DNA from: DATBAT01 sp963824805
Lineage (GTDB): Bacteria; Acidobacteriota; Terriglobia; Terriglobales; Acidobacteriaceae
Direction of reading: 5' to 3'
Assembly: GCA_963824805.1 (NCBI GenBank)
Contig: CAWGQZ010000016.1
Coordinates: 15,670 to 79,669, forward strand
DNA length: 64,000 nucleotides
Below are positions 9,087 through 17,732 of this stretch, piece by piece (position 1 is the first letter of the stretch; the number at the start of each line of letters is the position of its first letter). A program made the translations under genes and the position numbers. Below the pieces are notes generated by a model. It was not told the DNA's origin. It searched no databases and worked only from the letters and a program-made list of their open reading frames with translations.

Positions 9087-10109
9087 ATGACTAAAGCAAG
9101 AATTCTGATTTTCTGCATTGCGGTGCAGGTCTTTTCTCTCCTAGGGAATGCACAAGGAAATCCCACGATCGTCCGGGTGGGAGCGTTTCCCAACATCACC
9201 CATCCTCAGCCTATGGTCGGCAAGGCAAACGGATACTTCGAAAAGGCCCTGGGTCCGCAGGTCAAAATTGACTGGAAGACCTTCAACGCGGGCCCATCCG
9301 CCATTGAAGCACTGTTTGCCGGGGCGATTGACATGGCGTACATCGGCCCGAATCCCACGATCAATGGTTATGTACGTTCGCATGGAGAAGCGTTACAAGT
9401 CGTAGCCGGAGCAGCAAGCGGCGGCGCAGCCCTGGTAGTACGCGCCGATTCCGGGATCGTCAAACCAGAAGATTTTCACGGTAAGAAGATAGCCACTCCG
9501 CAGCAAGGAAACACTCAGGACGTCGCGCTCCGGGCATGGCTAAAAGCCCATGGCATGAAATCAATGGATAAGGGCGGAGATGTGCGAGTAATGCCGATGG
9601 CCAATCCAGATCAACTCACTCTCTTCCTGAAGAAAGACCTGGATGCTGCTTGGGCCCCGGAGCCCTGGGCTACACGCCTGATTCGGGAGGGTAACGGGAG
9701 GTTGTTTCTCAACGAAAGCGACCTATGGCCCAAGGGGCAGTTCATTGTGACCAACCTAATTGTTAGCAAGAGGTTTCTGGCTGAGCATCACGACTTGGTG
9801 ACGGCCTGGGTTCGCGCAAACCTGGAGTTGACGGATTGGATCAACAGCCACAAGCCGGAGGCAAAGAAGCTTCTCAATCAGCAGATTCAGAAAGAGACCG
9901 GTAAGGCTCTTCCAGACGGCCTACTGGATGAAGCATTTACTCGAATTGAAGTTACATACGACCCGCTGCGAAACACGTTGCTTACATCGGCTCGTTCCGC
10001 TTTTGAAGCCGGATTTTTAGGGCGAGAGATGCCGGATTTATCCGGACTGTACGACTTGACGATTTTGAACCAGGTTTTGACGAGCAAAGGGAGGAAGCCA
10101 ATCCAATGA
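9087..10109 (+). CDS. ABC transporter substrate-binding protein, sulfonate/nitrate/taurine type
   Basis: The 340-residue protein has a signal peptide (hydrophobic stretch ILIFCIAVQVFSLLGNAQG) and then the SsuA/NMT1-like fold: VRVGAFPNITHPQPMVGKANGYF, AGAIDMAYIGPNP and GKKIATPQQGNTQD. These are typical of periplasmic binding proteins for aliphatic sulfonates, nitrate, taurine or thiamine precursors. No lipobox is evident, which suggests a soluble periplasmic form. It overlaps the ATPase gene by ATGA at 10106-10109, and the permease follows in the same way, so the three form one operon. The ligand cannot be told apart from sequence alone. Sulfonate would fit the sulfotransferase encoded nearby, but this is weak inference. 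Confidence 0.88.
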   Translation: MTKARILIFCIAVQVFSLLGNAQGNPTIVRVGAFPNITHPQPMVGKANGYFEKALGPQVKIDWKTFNAGPSAIEALFAGAIDMAYIGPNPTINGYVRSHGEALQVVAGAASGGAALVVRADSGIVKPEDFHGKKIATPQQGNTQDVALRAWLKAHGMKSMDKGGDVRVMPMANPDQLTLFLKKDLDAAWAPEPWATRLIREGNGRLFLNESDLWPKGQFIVTNLIVSKRFLAEHHDLVTAWVRANLELTDWINSHKPEAKKLLNQQIQKETGKALPDGLLDEAFTRIEVTYDPLRNTLLTSARSAFEAGFLGREMPDLSGLYDLTILNQVLTSKGRKPIQ

Positions 10110-11003
10110 CAACTGCACCTCAACCTTTTTCGGGGAATCACCGGAGCGCACTGCGGGCTGGTGTCAGCCGCTTTAAGCCGGGCGTGGCCGCCACCGTGTT
10201 ACCCATGCCATTGCATGAAACCCCCAAAGTTTCGCTTTGCGACATATCCCTTAGCTACAAAACCGAGAGTGGGGAACGCTTACTGGCACTCGACCGCATC
10301 GATTTGAAGGTCAAGCCGGGAGAGTTTCTATGTATTGTCGGACCGTCGGGATGCGGAAAGTCGACTCTTTTACATCTCATTGCCGGTCTCCATCAGCCAA
10401 CTTCCGGGCCATGTGCTGGTAGATAACAATCTAGTCGCCAAGCCTGGCACCGACCGGATTCTCATCTTTCAGGAACTCGGCCTCTTCCCATGGCTAAAGG
10501 TCGGAGAGAACGTAGAGTTTGGCATGAAGATGAAAGGCATATCCAAGGCTGAACGCAATGAAAGGGTCGATTACTATTTGCACCTCGTCCATCTGGCGCA
10601 GTTTCGAAACAGTTACACCCATCAATTGTCAGGAGGAATGCGGCAGCGAGTCGCTCTGGCCCGTGCCCTGGCGACCGAACCAGACGTTCTTTTGATGGAC
10701 GAACCGTTCGCCGCGCTAGATGCGCAGACTCGGGACCTGCTGCACGATGAGTTGGAGCGGATTTGGGCGGAAACCGGACGAACGATAATCTTCGTTACCC
10801 ACAACGTGCGTGAAGCTGTCCGTTTGGGAGACCGAGTGGCTTTGTTCAGCTTCCGTCCGGGTCGTATTAAGGAAGATTTCCAGATTGATCTGCCACGGCC
10901 GCGGCATCTGGAGGATGTAACTGTAGCCAAAACCGCGGCCGAGATCTTGAGCAGTTTGCGGGAAGAGATCAACAAGTCGTCTAGAGGAGCAGTACGGCCA
11001 TGA
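10106..11003 (+). CDS. ABC transporter ATP-binding protein (SsuB/TauB type), one frameshift
   Basis: All ATPase motifs are present across two frames: Walker A GPSGCGKST from residue 79, a Q-loop (FQELGLFPW), signature LSGGMRQR, Walker B VLLMDEP and the H-loop VTHN. The frame breaks at about 10405-10412, where HQPTSG should run into HVLVDNN; one extra base in GGG or CC explains it. The length of 898 bases is one over a multiple of three. The joined protein is about 298 residues, with an unusually long N-terminal extension of about 40 residues before the ATPase core. It energises the importer formed with the flanking binding protein and permease. The stop overlaps the permease start (ATGA at 11000-11003). 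Confidence 0.88.
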
Positions 11004-11761
11004 AAAAGTTCGCTAGACGCACACTCTTTTATTCGTTGTTAATTGGGATTTGGTTTCTGTTGGCCAAACTGAAAATATGGCCGCCGTACGTCTTCCCTGA
11101 TCCAAAAGGAGTGGTAGAGAACATGTGGGCCGGCTTCGCCGATCACAGTTTTTGGATCGCTATCGGCGTCAGTATGAAACGCATGCTGGAGGGCTATGCA
11201 ATCTCGGTAGTTCTCGGAATGATTTTAGGGTTTGGTGTAGCAAGCAGCAAATTCCTTGAAGAGACGATGGGCGGGCTGCTGGTCAGCTTGCAGAGTCTTC
11301 CTAGCATTTGCTGGCTGCCGCTGGCGGTTCTTTGGTTCGGATTAACCGAGAAGGCTATTTTATTTGTAGTTGTGATGGGATCGTTGCTCTCGGTCACAAT
11401 CGCAATGGAAGATGGGCGGAAACAGATGCCGAAGATTTTCGGCATGGCTGGACGTAATCTTGGAGCTCGCGGGTTCAAGCTTTTCTGGTATGTATTGCTC
11501 CCCGCCAGCTTGCCCTACATCGTCTCTGGCTTAAAGCAGGGATGGGCGTTTGCCTGGCGGTCACTGATTTCCGGCGAAATGATTTTCGTGAGCCTCGGGC
11601 TCGGACAACTATTGATGATGGGACGCGATCTGAACGACATGAGCCAGGTAATCGCGGTCATGATCCTGATTATCGGAATCGGTTATATCGTCGATGGTCT
11701 GGTCTTCAAAACCATTGAGCGTCGCCTCCAACATAAATGGGGATTGGCTCTAGGAACCTAA
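11000..11761 (+). CDS. ABC transporter permease (SsuC/TauC/NrtB type)
   Basis: The 253-residue inner-membrane protein has about six hydrophobic segments and the BPD_transp_1 EAA-type loop (GARGFKLFWYVLLPASLPYIVSGLKQGWAFAWR). The pattern of conserved residues matches sulfonate, taurine and nitrate permeases. ATG 11000 overlaps the ATPase stop and is preceded by GAGGAG at 10984-10989. It completes the three-gene importer. About 290 bases follow before the convergent regulator gene, with no clear terminator. Confidence 0.9.
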   Translation: MKKFARRTLFYSLLIGIWFLLAKLKIWPPYVFPDPKGVVENMWAGFADHSFWIAIGVSMKRMLEGYAISVVLGMILGFGVASSKFLEETMGGLLVSLQSLPSICWLPLAVLWFGLTEKAILFVVVMGSLLSVTIAMEDGRKQMPKIFGMAGRNLGARGFKLFWYVLLPASLPYIVSGLKQGWAFAWRSLISGEMIFVSLGLGQLLMMGRDLNDMSQVIAVMILIIGIGYIVDGLVFKTIERRLQHKWGLALGT

Positions 11762-12047
11762 CACAACCCTTCCCTTTCGCCGGCGCGCAAGATTCGATAC
11801 GAGTTCTTGCTGCGCCGCCGGCCAAACGATTTACACTTCTCGTCTCAAACTCCGCAGTTGTTCAGGTATTCGCTAGCTTCTACTTAAAATTCACAGCTCT
11901 AATCCCGCCTGAGACCGGCATCCCGCCAGGCCTTTCTCGTACTCCCGTAGCTTAAAAATCATTCGGATCCCGCCCTCAGTGTGGTTGAGGAGGATGCTTC
12001 ACGCCTGTTTTTTCTCCTTGCATGATCGGCTTCACGGGAGGCCCCGA

Positions 12048-12899
12048 TCAGGCGCAGTCTGCCACGGTTGCAGCGGCAGAGGAATCCGTGGGCACGCTCG
12101 CCTGATGGCTCAGCGCATAGAGGATCAGCTCGACGCGGGTTGAAATTCCGAGTTTTTCAAAAATGCGATACAGATAATTGCTCACCGTGTGCTCGGTGAG
12201 CTGCAGCGTCTCCGCGATTTGGCGATTCTTCATTCCTTCGACGAGCAACCGGGTTACCATGTGCTCACGCGGTGTGAGGGTTGCCATACCATTTCCTTGA
12301 TTGAGGCGCACCGGCTTCAGTTGCGTCAGCACTTCCAGAATAAATTCAATTTCCTGGTTACTAGCCCAGACTTGGCCACTGTGGACGCACCGGATGCACT
12401 TTGAAAGACTTTTGAAAGAATTGTCCCGGCAAATTACGCCGCGCGCTCCCGCCCGGAAAGCATCGACCACCGTCTCCCGCTTTGAGGCCGGGAGCAACAT
12501 GATCGCCGAGGGAGATGGTTGGAGATCACTTAATTTGCGCAAGACCTCAAATCCGGAATGGGGCCCGTCCTGCAAATCCACACCAAGGACCATCACATGC
12601 GGGCTTTCTTCATTGGCTTTCCGCAATGCTTCTTCTGAATGGTTGGCAATTCCTACGACCTGGAAGGTGTTGCGGCACCGCCGAAGCGCCCCCGCCATAA
12701 GCTGACTGCCCATCGTATCGCCATCCGCAATGATCACTCGAACTCGTTCTCGGGGTGATGATGCAGGCGATTTCCCTATAAGTCTCAAAATCTTCCTCCG
12801 TCTGGTTGTGGATTCTCGCTTGGTTGATACGGAGAACCTTCTCGTTGCCTGAAAATTTAGTTTTGCATTGAACATCTCGATACTTATCACAGATTCCAT
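12048..12899 (-). CDS. NarL/FixJ-family response regulator
   Basis: The 283-residue protein has a basic N-terminal extension of about 50 residues. It is followed by a receiver domain (VRVIIADGDTMGSQLMAGAL, with the likely phospho-acceptor in VMVLGVDLQDG) and a C-terminal LuxR helix-turn-helix (LTPREHMVTRLLVEGMKNRQIA, then LTEHTVSNYLYRIFEKLGI). It is a cytoplasmic DNA-binding regulator. It is divergent from the PilZ gene, and a perfect 17-base palindrome lies 31 bases upstream of its start codon, so autoregulation or shared control of both directions is plausible. An internal ATG, or one nearer the receiver domain, could be the true start, because the N-terminal extension is unusual for the family. 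No sensor kinase is encoded nearby. Confidence 0.87.
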   Translation of the reverse strand: MESVISIEMFNAKLNFQATRRFSVSTKRESTTRRRKILRLIGKSPASSPRERVRVIIADGDTMGSQLMAGALRRCRNTFQVVGIANHSEEALRKANEESPHVMVLGVDLQDGPHSGFEVLRKLSDLQPSPSAIMLLPASKRETVVDAFRAGARGVICRDNSFKSLSKCIRCVHSGQVWASNQEIEFILEVLTQLKPVRLNQGNGMATLTPREHMVTRLLVEGMKNRQIAETLQLTEHTVSNYLYRIFEKLGISTRVELILYALSHQASVPTDSSAAATVADCA

Positions 12900-12929
12900 T
12901 CAAGATCGATGTAGAGGAAAGAAAATCTA

Positions 12930-12946
12930 GTGACAAAAATTGTCAC
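12930..12946. promoter_or_regulatory. Perfect 17-base palindrome, putative operator
   Basis: GTGACAAAAATTGTCAC has seven-base perfect arms around AAA. It lies between the divergent response regulator and PilZ genes, 31 bases from the regulator's start codon, where an operator is expected. The binding protein is unknown; the adjacent LuxR-type regulator is the simplest candidate. Confidence 0.5.
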
Positions 12947-13111
12947 GGTATCCAAATCGTCCACAAAAAGGCGGGTAACTAAGAAACTCCGCGCAGATTT
13001 TTTACGACTTTTTACTGAGGATCATTCTCCCCATCACCGGTGTCGAGATTTCTTGTCGCGCATCGAGTCATCTCCCTTTCTTGTCGCAACACTAACTTGA
13101 GGAGTTTAGAG

Positions 13112-13514
13112 ATGAAGTTTCGCCTCTTGAGAGAAGAGCACCACATTCTTAAACTGGGAGAGTGATCGAAATCCGAACGACCCGCATCCAAACGCGAGTC
13201 GTTCATTCAAAGGCAAGAATCTGGAGAGACGAAACGCGATTCGATACCGACTGCAAGCCGACGCGGCGTTCCGATGGAGCAAAGACGGCAGAGGAGACGG
13301 AGCCACACGAGACATTAGTTCCAAGGGCGTGTACATTTTTACGCCGCAGAGCCCTCCCCAGAACGTTCCCATATCTGTGGAAATTTCATTTTCGACGTTC
13401 GCAGGGGCGGCCAAGCTTAGATTTCGCGGTGACATGCGGGTGGTTCGCATTGACCGCTATTGTGAGAAACCAGGTTTCGCTTTACGGGGCGAACTAGTGG
13501 TTTCTTCAAATTAG
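13112..13514 (+). CDS. PilZ-domain protein (cyclic-di-GMP effector type), one frameshift
   Basis: The PilZ core is read in the frame ending at TAG 13514. It contains the arginine motif (RRNAIRYR), the D-x-S-x-x-G motif (RDISSKGVYIF) and the following beta-barrel strands (NVPISVEISF, then GFALRGEL). Both ligand-binding motifs of PilZ domains are therefore present. No start codon exists in that frame before a stop at 13128. ATG 13112, with a strong GAGGAG ribosome binding site, opens 17 codons in another frame that run into it, and one extra base near 13150-13163 would join them; 403 bases is one over a multiple of three. The joined protein is about 133 residues. It lies directly upstream of the ATPase and polysaccharide genes, suggesting c-di-GMP control of export or assembly. 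The N-terminal join is inferred. Confidence 0.7.
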
Positions 13515-13535
13515 GATTAAGGCAGTGCACTTGCA

Positions 13536-14698
13536 ATGCAAGGTAATCCTGGAAAATTTGTGGACAAAAAAGAGATCGACGTAGTTCTACAACATTTCGG
13601 ATTGAAGGAGCAGCCCTTTGGGGTGACGCCAGATCCGAAATACCTGTATCCCACTCCCTCGCACCGGGAAGCCCTTGCCTCCCTGTCTTACGGGGTAAAT
13701 AGTGGTCGTGGTTTTTGCGCCTTGATCGCCAAACCGGGAATGGGTAAAACCACGCTGCTTTTTGAACTCTTGCAGCAACTCGAGAATTCATCGAGAACGG
13801 TTTTTCTATTTCAGCCAAACGTTTCTGAAAAAGACTTTCTCCGTAGCCTGCTGGCTGATCTGGGCATTCCAGACCAGGGCGGCGATGTAGTGCGGGCGCA
13901 TCGGGCGCTAAACAGTGTGCTTCTGGACGAGGCCCGGCATGGTCGGCGGGTCGTGGTGGTCGTCGATGAAGCACAAAATCTGGACTGGTCGGTCCTTGAA
14001 ATGGTGCGCCAGTTGTCGAACTTCGAGACGCCACAACAGAAATTGATACAGATCATCCTTGCGGGACAGCCACAGTTGGCGGGAATTCTAGCCTCGCCGA
14101 ATATGACTCAACTTAGGCAACGGCTGTCGATCATCGCCCGTCTCGATCCTTTATCGCCGGCAGGAACCAGTCGCTACATGGCGCACCGGCTCGAAGTTGC
14201 GGGTTTCGATTTTCAATACCCTATATTTACCGCAGCCGCCAGGTCATTAATCGCCCAATACAGCGGCGGGATTCCACGCAACATCAATAATCTTTGTTTC
14301 AACGCGCTCTCACTCGCGTACGCAATGGGGAAGAGGGAGTTCAGGAGAGCATTGTTCATGAGGTCGCTGCGGATCAGGATCTGGGCGCCATCATCGAGGA
14401 TCAAATCGTTCAGCCACAATTTACGGAGTCGGCGGAATCCGGAACGACACCAATTCCGCCAAAACGGGATCTCAACCGCCGGTTTAAATCTTCAGCACGA
14501 TCGGCAATGATGTTGTTTCTGGCTGCGAGCAATCCCTTCAACCTGGGAAACATGGCGCTACAGCATTCTTCGGTCTCGGTAGGAACATATTTCAATTCGT
14601 TTAAATCGGAAGCGGGTACCCACAATGGTGCAAACGTGATGTATGGAAGTGCAACTAACATTCCATTGGTGGGCCGAGAAGTTTGTACCTTGAGCTAG
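13536..14698 (+). CDS. ExeA/GspA-like AAA ATPase, one frameshift
   Basis: The protein begins with the typical HFGLKEQPFGVTPDPKYLYPTPSHREAL segment of ExeA-like AAA ATPases. It then has Walker A (AKPGMGKTT), Walker B (VVVVVDEAQNL), a sensor region (ILAGQPQL) and the arginine-rich PRNINNLCFNALSLAYAMGK. Just after this the frame shifts: restoring one A near 14335 gives GKEGVQESIVHEVAADQDL, which continues to TAG 14698. The joined protein is about 387 residues. The C-terminal 100 residues after the ATPase are not conserved to my eye and lack an obvious membrane helix. Relatives energise type II secretion assembly or sit in polysaccharide and PEP-CTERM loci of acidobacteria and proteobacteria. Position before the exopolysaccharide operon suggests a role in its assembly or regulation. 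Confidence 0.85.
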
Positions 14699-14847
14699 TT
14701 TTACGGGCACAGGAAGCCGTAAGGCCAGGATGCCAAAACGGTTGTTCTACCTGAAGAAACGCATCTGCGAACCCGCTCAGAGGTTCCGGGTCGACAGCTT
14801 CAACGATTTCCACAGTAACCCCCTTTGGGACTGAGAATGGCGGAGCC

Positions 14848-15406
14848 TTGCTCAATATTGCGTCCGTACCAAATTCCACTATATCGACGGTTGAGCCCGA
14901 GCCTGCGGGCGAATGGTATGCGCTGCAGACGAAACCGCGCCACGAAAAACGCATCGCGGCGAAGTTAGCTTCCAAAGGATTTTTTTGTTTTTTGCCGATG
15001 CACGCCGAATTGCGACAATGGAGCGACCGTAAGCAACGAGTCGAACTTCCGCTTTTTCAGCAACTACCTCTTCACCAAGACGGATCGCTCGCGCGAATCG
15101 CGCGGGGCTATTCTTCGCACCGATGGAATCATCAGCTTTGTTGGTAGCAGCGGATATGGTACCCCCATTCCGAATGAACAAATGGATGCGGTCCGAGCAA
15201 TCGTAAGAGATGGGATCGCGTTCACGCATCATCCCTTTCTCAATGTTGGCCAACGGGTGCGCGTCCGCGGCGGAAGCCTGGACGGCGTCCAGGGAATTCT
15301 GGTTTCAAAGAATGGCGACCAGAGCCTGATTATTTCCGTCGAGACAATTCAACGCTCTCTGGCTTTGCGCGTTGAGGGCTATGTCGTCGAACCTGTCCAC
15401 CAATAG
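14848..15406 (+). CDS. UpxY/NusG-like transcription antiterminator, one frameshift
   Basis: The N-terminal NGN domain is clear (EWYALQTKPRHEKRIAAKLASKGFFCFLPM) and the C-terminal KOW motif is present (VGQRVRVRGGSLDGVQGILV). The frame breaks in a T5 run at about 15052-15058; with one T removed, VELPLF joins SNYLFTKTDR and continues through GIISFVGSSGYGTPIPNEQ. The joined protein is about 185 residues, normal for specialised NusG paralogues such as UpxY, LoaP and RfaH. These bind RNA polymerase and prevent early termination in long polysaccharide operons. Placement 70 bases before the initiating transferase of a 14-kb operon is exactly the expected context. TTG 14848 is the probable start but is uncertain. 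Confidence 0.87.
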
Positions 15407-15473
15407 ACCGTCCTAGCCTACCCGCAGGTCGTCACCCACAATGCAGGTTGCAACACCAATCCCCCGAAATTAG

Positions 15474-16920
15474 GTGCCAGTAGTGACTCATGAAAAACGC
15501 GAAGTTCTTCTAAATCTCTTAAAGCAGTTCGATGTAGTCGTCGCAATTTTGTGTTTCGGTTTGGCGACCTTGCCTTTGTCCCACTGGGACACCATATCGG
15601 TGGGTCATTTTCTCTCGGTACGCATTCAAGCTCATCAACTTTTTTACTTTTTCCGCTCTTGTTCTCCTGTGGCATTTTTGCTTCGTTGCCAGCGGGCTCT
15701 ACGAGTCGAACCGGCTGTCGGCAACCCGCCGCCAATTGTTGACCGCTGCCAAGGCAACGGCAGCCGCGGCAGCCGTCCTGGCCGTATTTGCTCTCTTGTT
15801 CAACGTGCGGATGGTAACTCCGGCTGGAGTCGCCAGATTCTGGGCGTTTAGCACGGTCCTGTTCGTGGCCGGTCGAGTTGCCCTGCGAGAAAGCCTTGGG
15901 GCCATAAGGCGTCACGGCAGAAACCTTCGCTACGTTCTTATCGCCGGGACCAATCAAAGAGCCGTCCAATTTGCCAAAAGACTCCAACAAAAGCCTGAAC
16001 TCGGTTACCGGGTTCTCGGCTTTGTAGACGAGCCCTGGGAAGGCACCAACTTAAGTTCGTTAGAGTCGGATGCGCTCTGCTTTAGTTTGGACAACATTGC
16101 TGACTTCCTGCGCCAAAACGTGGTGGACGAAGTGGCAATGTACCTGCCTCTTCGGTCTTTCTACGAGACTGCGGCCCGGGTGGCGGAGCTTTGCGAGCAA
16201 CACGGGATCATGATGCGATTCGATCCCGACATCTTCAATCTGAAAACAGCCCGCCCGCGGAATGAGATATTCGATGGCGATCCTATGACGATCGCCCATA
16301 CAGGAAAAGTCGAGGGCTGGCCGAGTCTCATCAAGCGTTCCATGGACGTTGTCGGTTCGCTCGTGCTGCTGACCGTGTTGTCTCCGATATTGCTGTGCGC
16401 CGCGGTGCTGGTGAAAGTTACCAGCCGGGGCCCTATCTTTTTTCTCCAGGAGCGAGTTGGTTTTAATAAACGGAAGTTCAAGGTTTTCAAGTTTCGCACC
16501 ATGGTGCCCGACGCGGAAAAGCTTTTGGCAAATTTGGAAGACCAGAACGAAGTTGCGGGGCCAGTCTTCAAGATCAAGAAAGATCCCCGCATCACTCCAG
16601 TTGGGAGCTTTCTTCGCCGTTCCAGTATTGACGAGCTGCCGCAGCTGTTGAATGTACTTCGCGGAGAGATGAGCCTGGTTGGCCCGCGCCCGCTGCCGGT
16701 TCGCGACTACCAGGGCTTCAATCAAGACTGGCAAAGACGTCGTTTCAGCGTCCGGCCGGGCATTACCTGCCTCTGGCAAGTGAATGGGAGAAGTTCGATC
16801 GCTTTCGATCAGTGGATGGAACTGGACATTCAATATTTGGATGAATGGTCGCTGTGGCTAGATTTCAAGATACTGGCGCGTACCATTCCGGCGGTGTTTA
16901 AGGGATCTGGTGCAGCTTGA
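15474..16920 (+). CDS. Initiating polyprenyl-phosphate sugar-1-phosphate transferase (WcaJ type), one frameshift
   Basis: The N-terminal half has several hydrophobic segments, the middle has a CoA-binding-like Rossmann segment (VLIAGTNQRAVQFAKRL), and the C-terminal half is the bacterial sugar transferase domain. That domain runs from KRSMDVVGSLVLL near residue 287 through KFRTMVPDAE, RRSSIDELPQLLNVL and GEMSLVGPRPLP to the C-terminus. It transfers a sugar-1-phosphate from a UDP-sugar to undecaprenyl phosphate at the inner membrane, the first step of Wzy-dependent polymer assembly. The frame breaks near 15645-15655 in TTTTTCC; removing one base gives a continuous transmembrane sequence. The joined protein is about 481 residues. 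GTG 15474 is a provisional start. The polysaccharide export gene follows directly, so this begins the operon. Confidence 0.9.
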
Positions 16921-16959
16921 TTCGCATCGGGACCAGAGAGGTTTCGTGAGGCAATAGAT

Positions 16960-17668
16960 ATGAAAACGATTTGGAAACCATTGATCCTGGCTACAGCCAC
17001 CCTGGTGGTTTGCAGTCCGTTGTTTGCGCAAAATGTGCCTCCGCAACGATCGGCATGCAATTCACCGGCAACGGGTACGAGCTCCGGCCGGATTTTCAGA
17101 ACGTGATCCTCGCTACCGCATTCAGCCGGGAGATTCCTTCGAAGTCACGTTCGAATTTGTCCCGGATTTCAATCAGGCAGCGACGGTCCAGCCGGATGGT
17201 TTTGTGACTATGAAGGGAATTGGGGACGTCAAGGTTGGGGGCCAGACGGTTCCTGAACTTACGACAACCCTGTGCCGTGCCTACAACAAAATTATGGTGA
17301 ATCCGGGAATTGCACTATTGCTGAAGGACTTTAACAAGCCGGCATTCGTTGCCAGTGGACAGGTACTTCATCCCGGGAAATACGACCTCAGAGGAGATAT
17401 GACTCTGACCGAAGCCATAGCCGTGGCAGGAGGGTTCACCGAGAAATCGAAACATTCCCAGGTGGTTTTGTTTCGACGGCTATCGGATAAGTGGTCGGAG
17501 GCCAAGGTAATCGATGTAAAGAAGATGTTCAATGCAAAAAGCCTTGATGAGGATCCGGTCCTCCAGGCGGGCGACATGTTCGTGGTGCCGCAGAATCGAA
17601 TCTCAAAGATATCGCGGTTCCTTCCAACCCCGTCGGTTTCGACTTACGTCAGCCCATCTCAATTTTGA
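16960..17668 (+). CDS. Polysaccharide export protein (Wza family), one frameshift
   Basis: ATG 16960 opens a signal peptide (MKTIWKPLILATATLVV, ending SPLFAQ) that runs into a stop. One extra T near 17091-17095 breaks the frame, and the corrected protein continues as ERDPRYRIQPGDSFEV. The core is a Poly_export domain (FEFVPDFNQAATVQPDGFVTM) followed by an SLBB domain (ASGQVLHPGKYDLRGDMTLTEAIAVAGGF) and a C-terminal segment without a clear membrane helix. At about 235 residues it is shorter than enteric Wza and resembles the compact exporters of deltaproteobacteria and acidobacteria. It should form or contribute to the periplasmic/outer-membrane exit channel. No lipobox cysteine is seen at the cleavage site. 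Confidence 0.88.
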
Positions 17669-17732
17669 AATATTCCACCAATCGTAAGACCACTCAGGCC
17701 GGCGCTCGGTATACGTCGGCGCGGAGGTAGCT

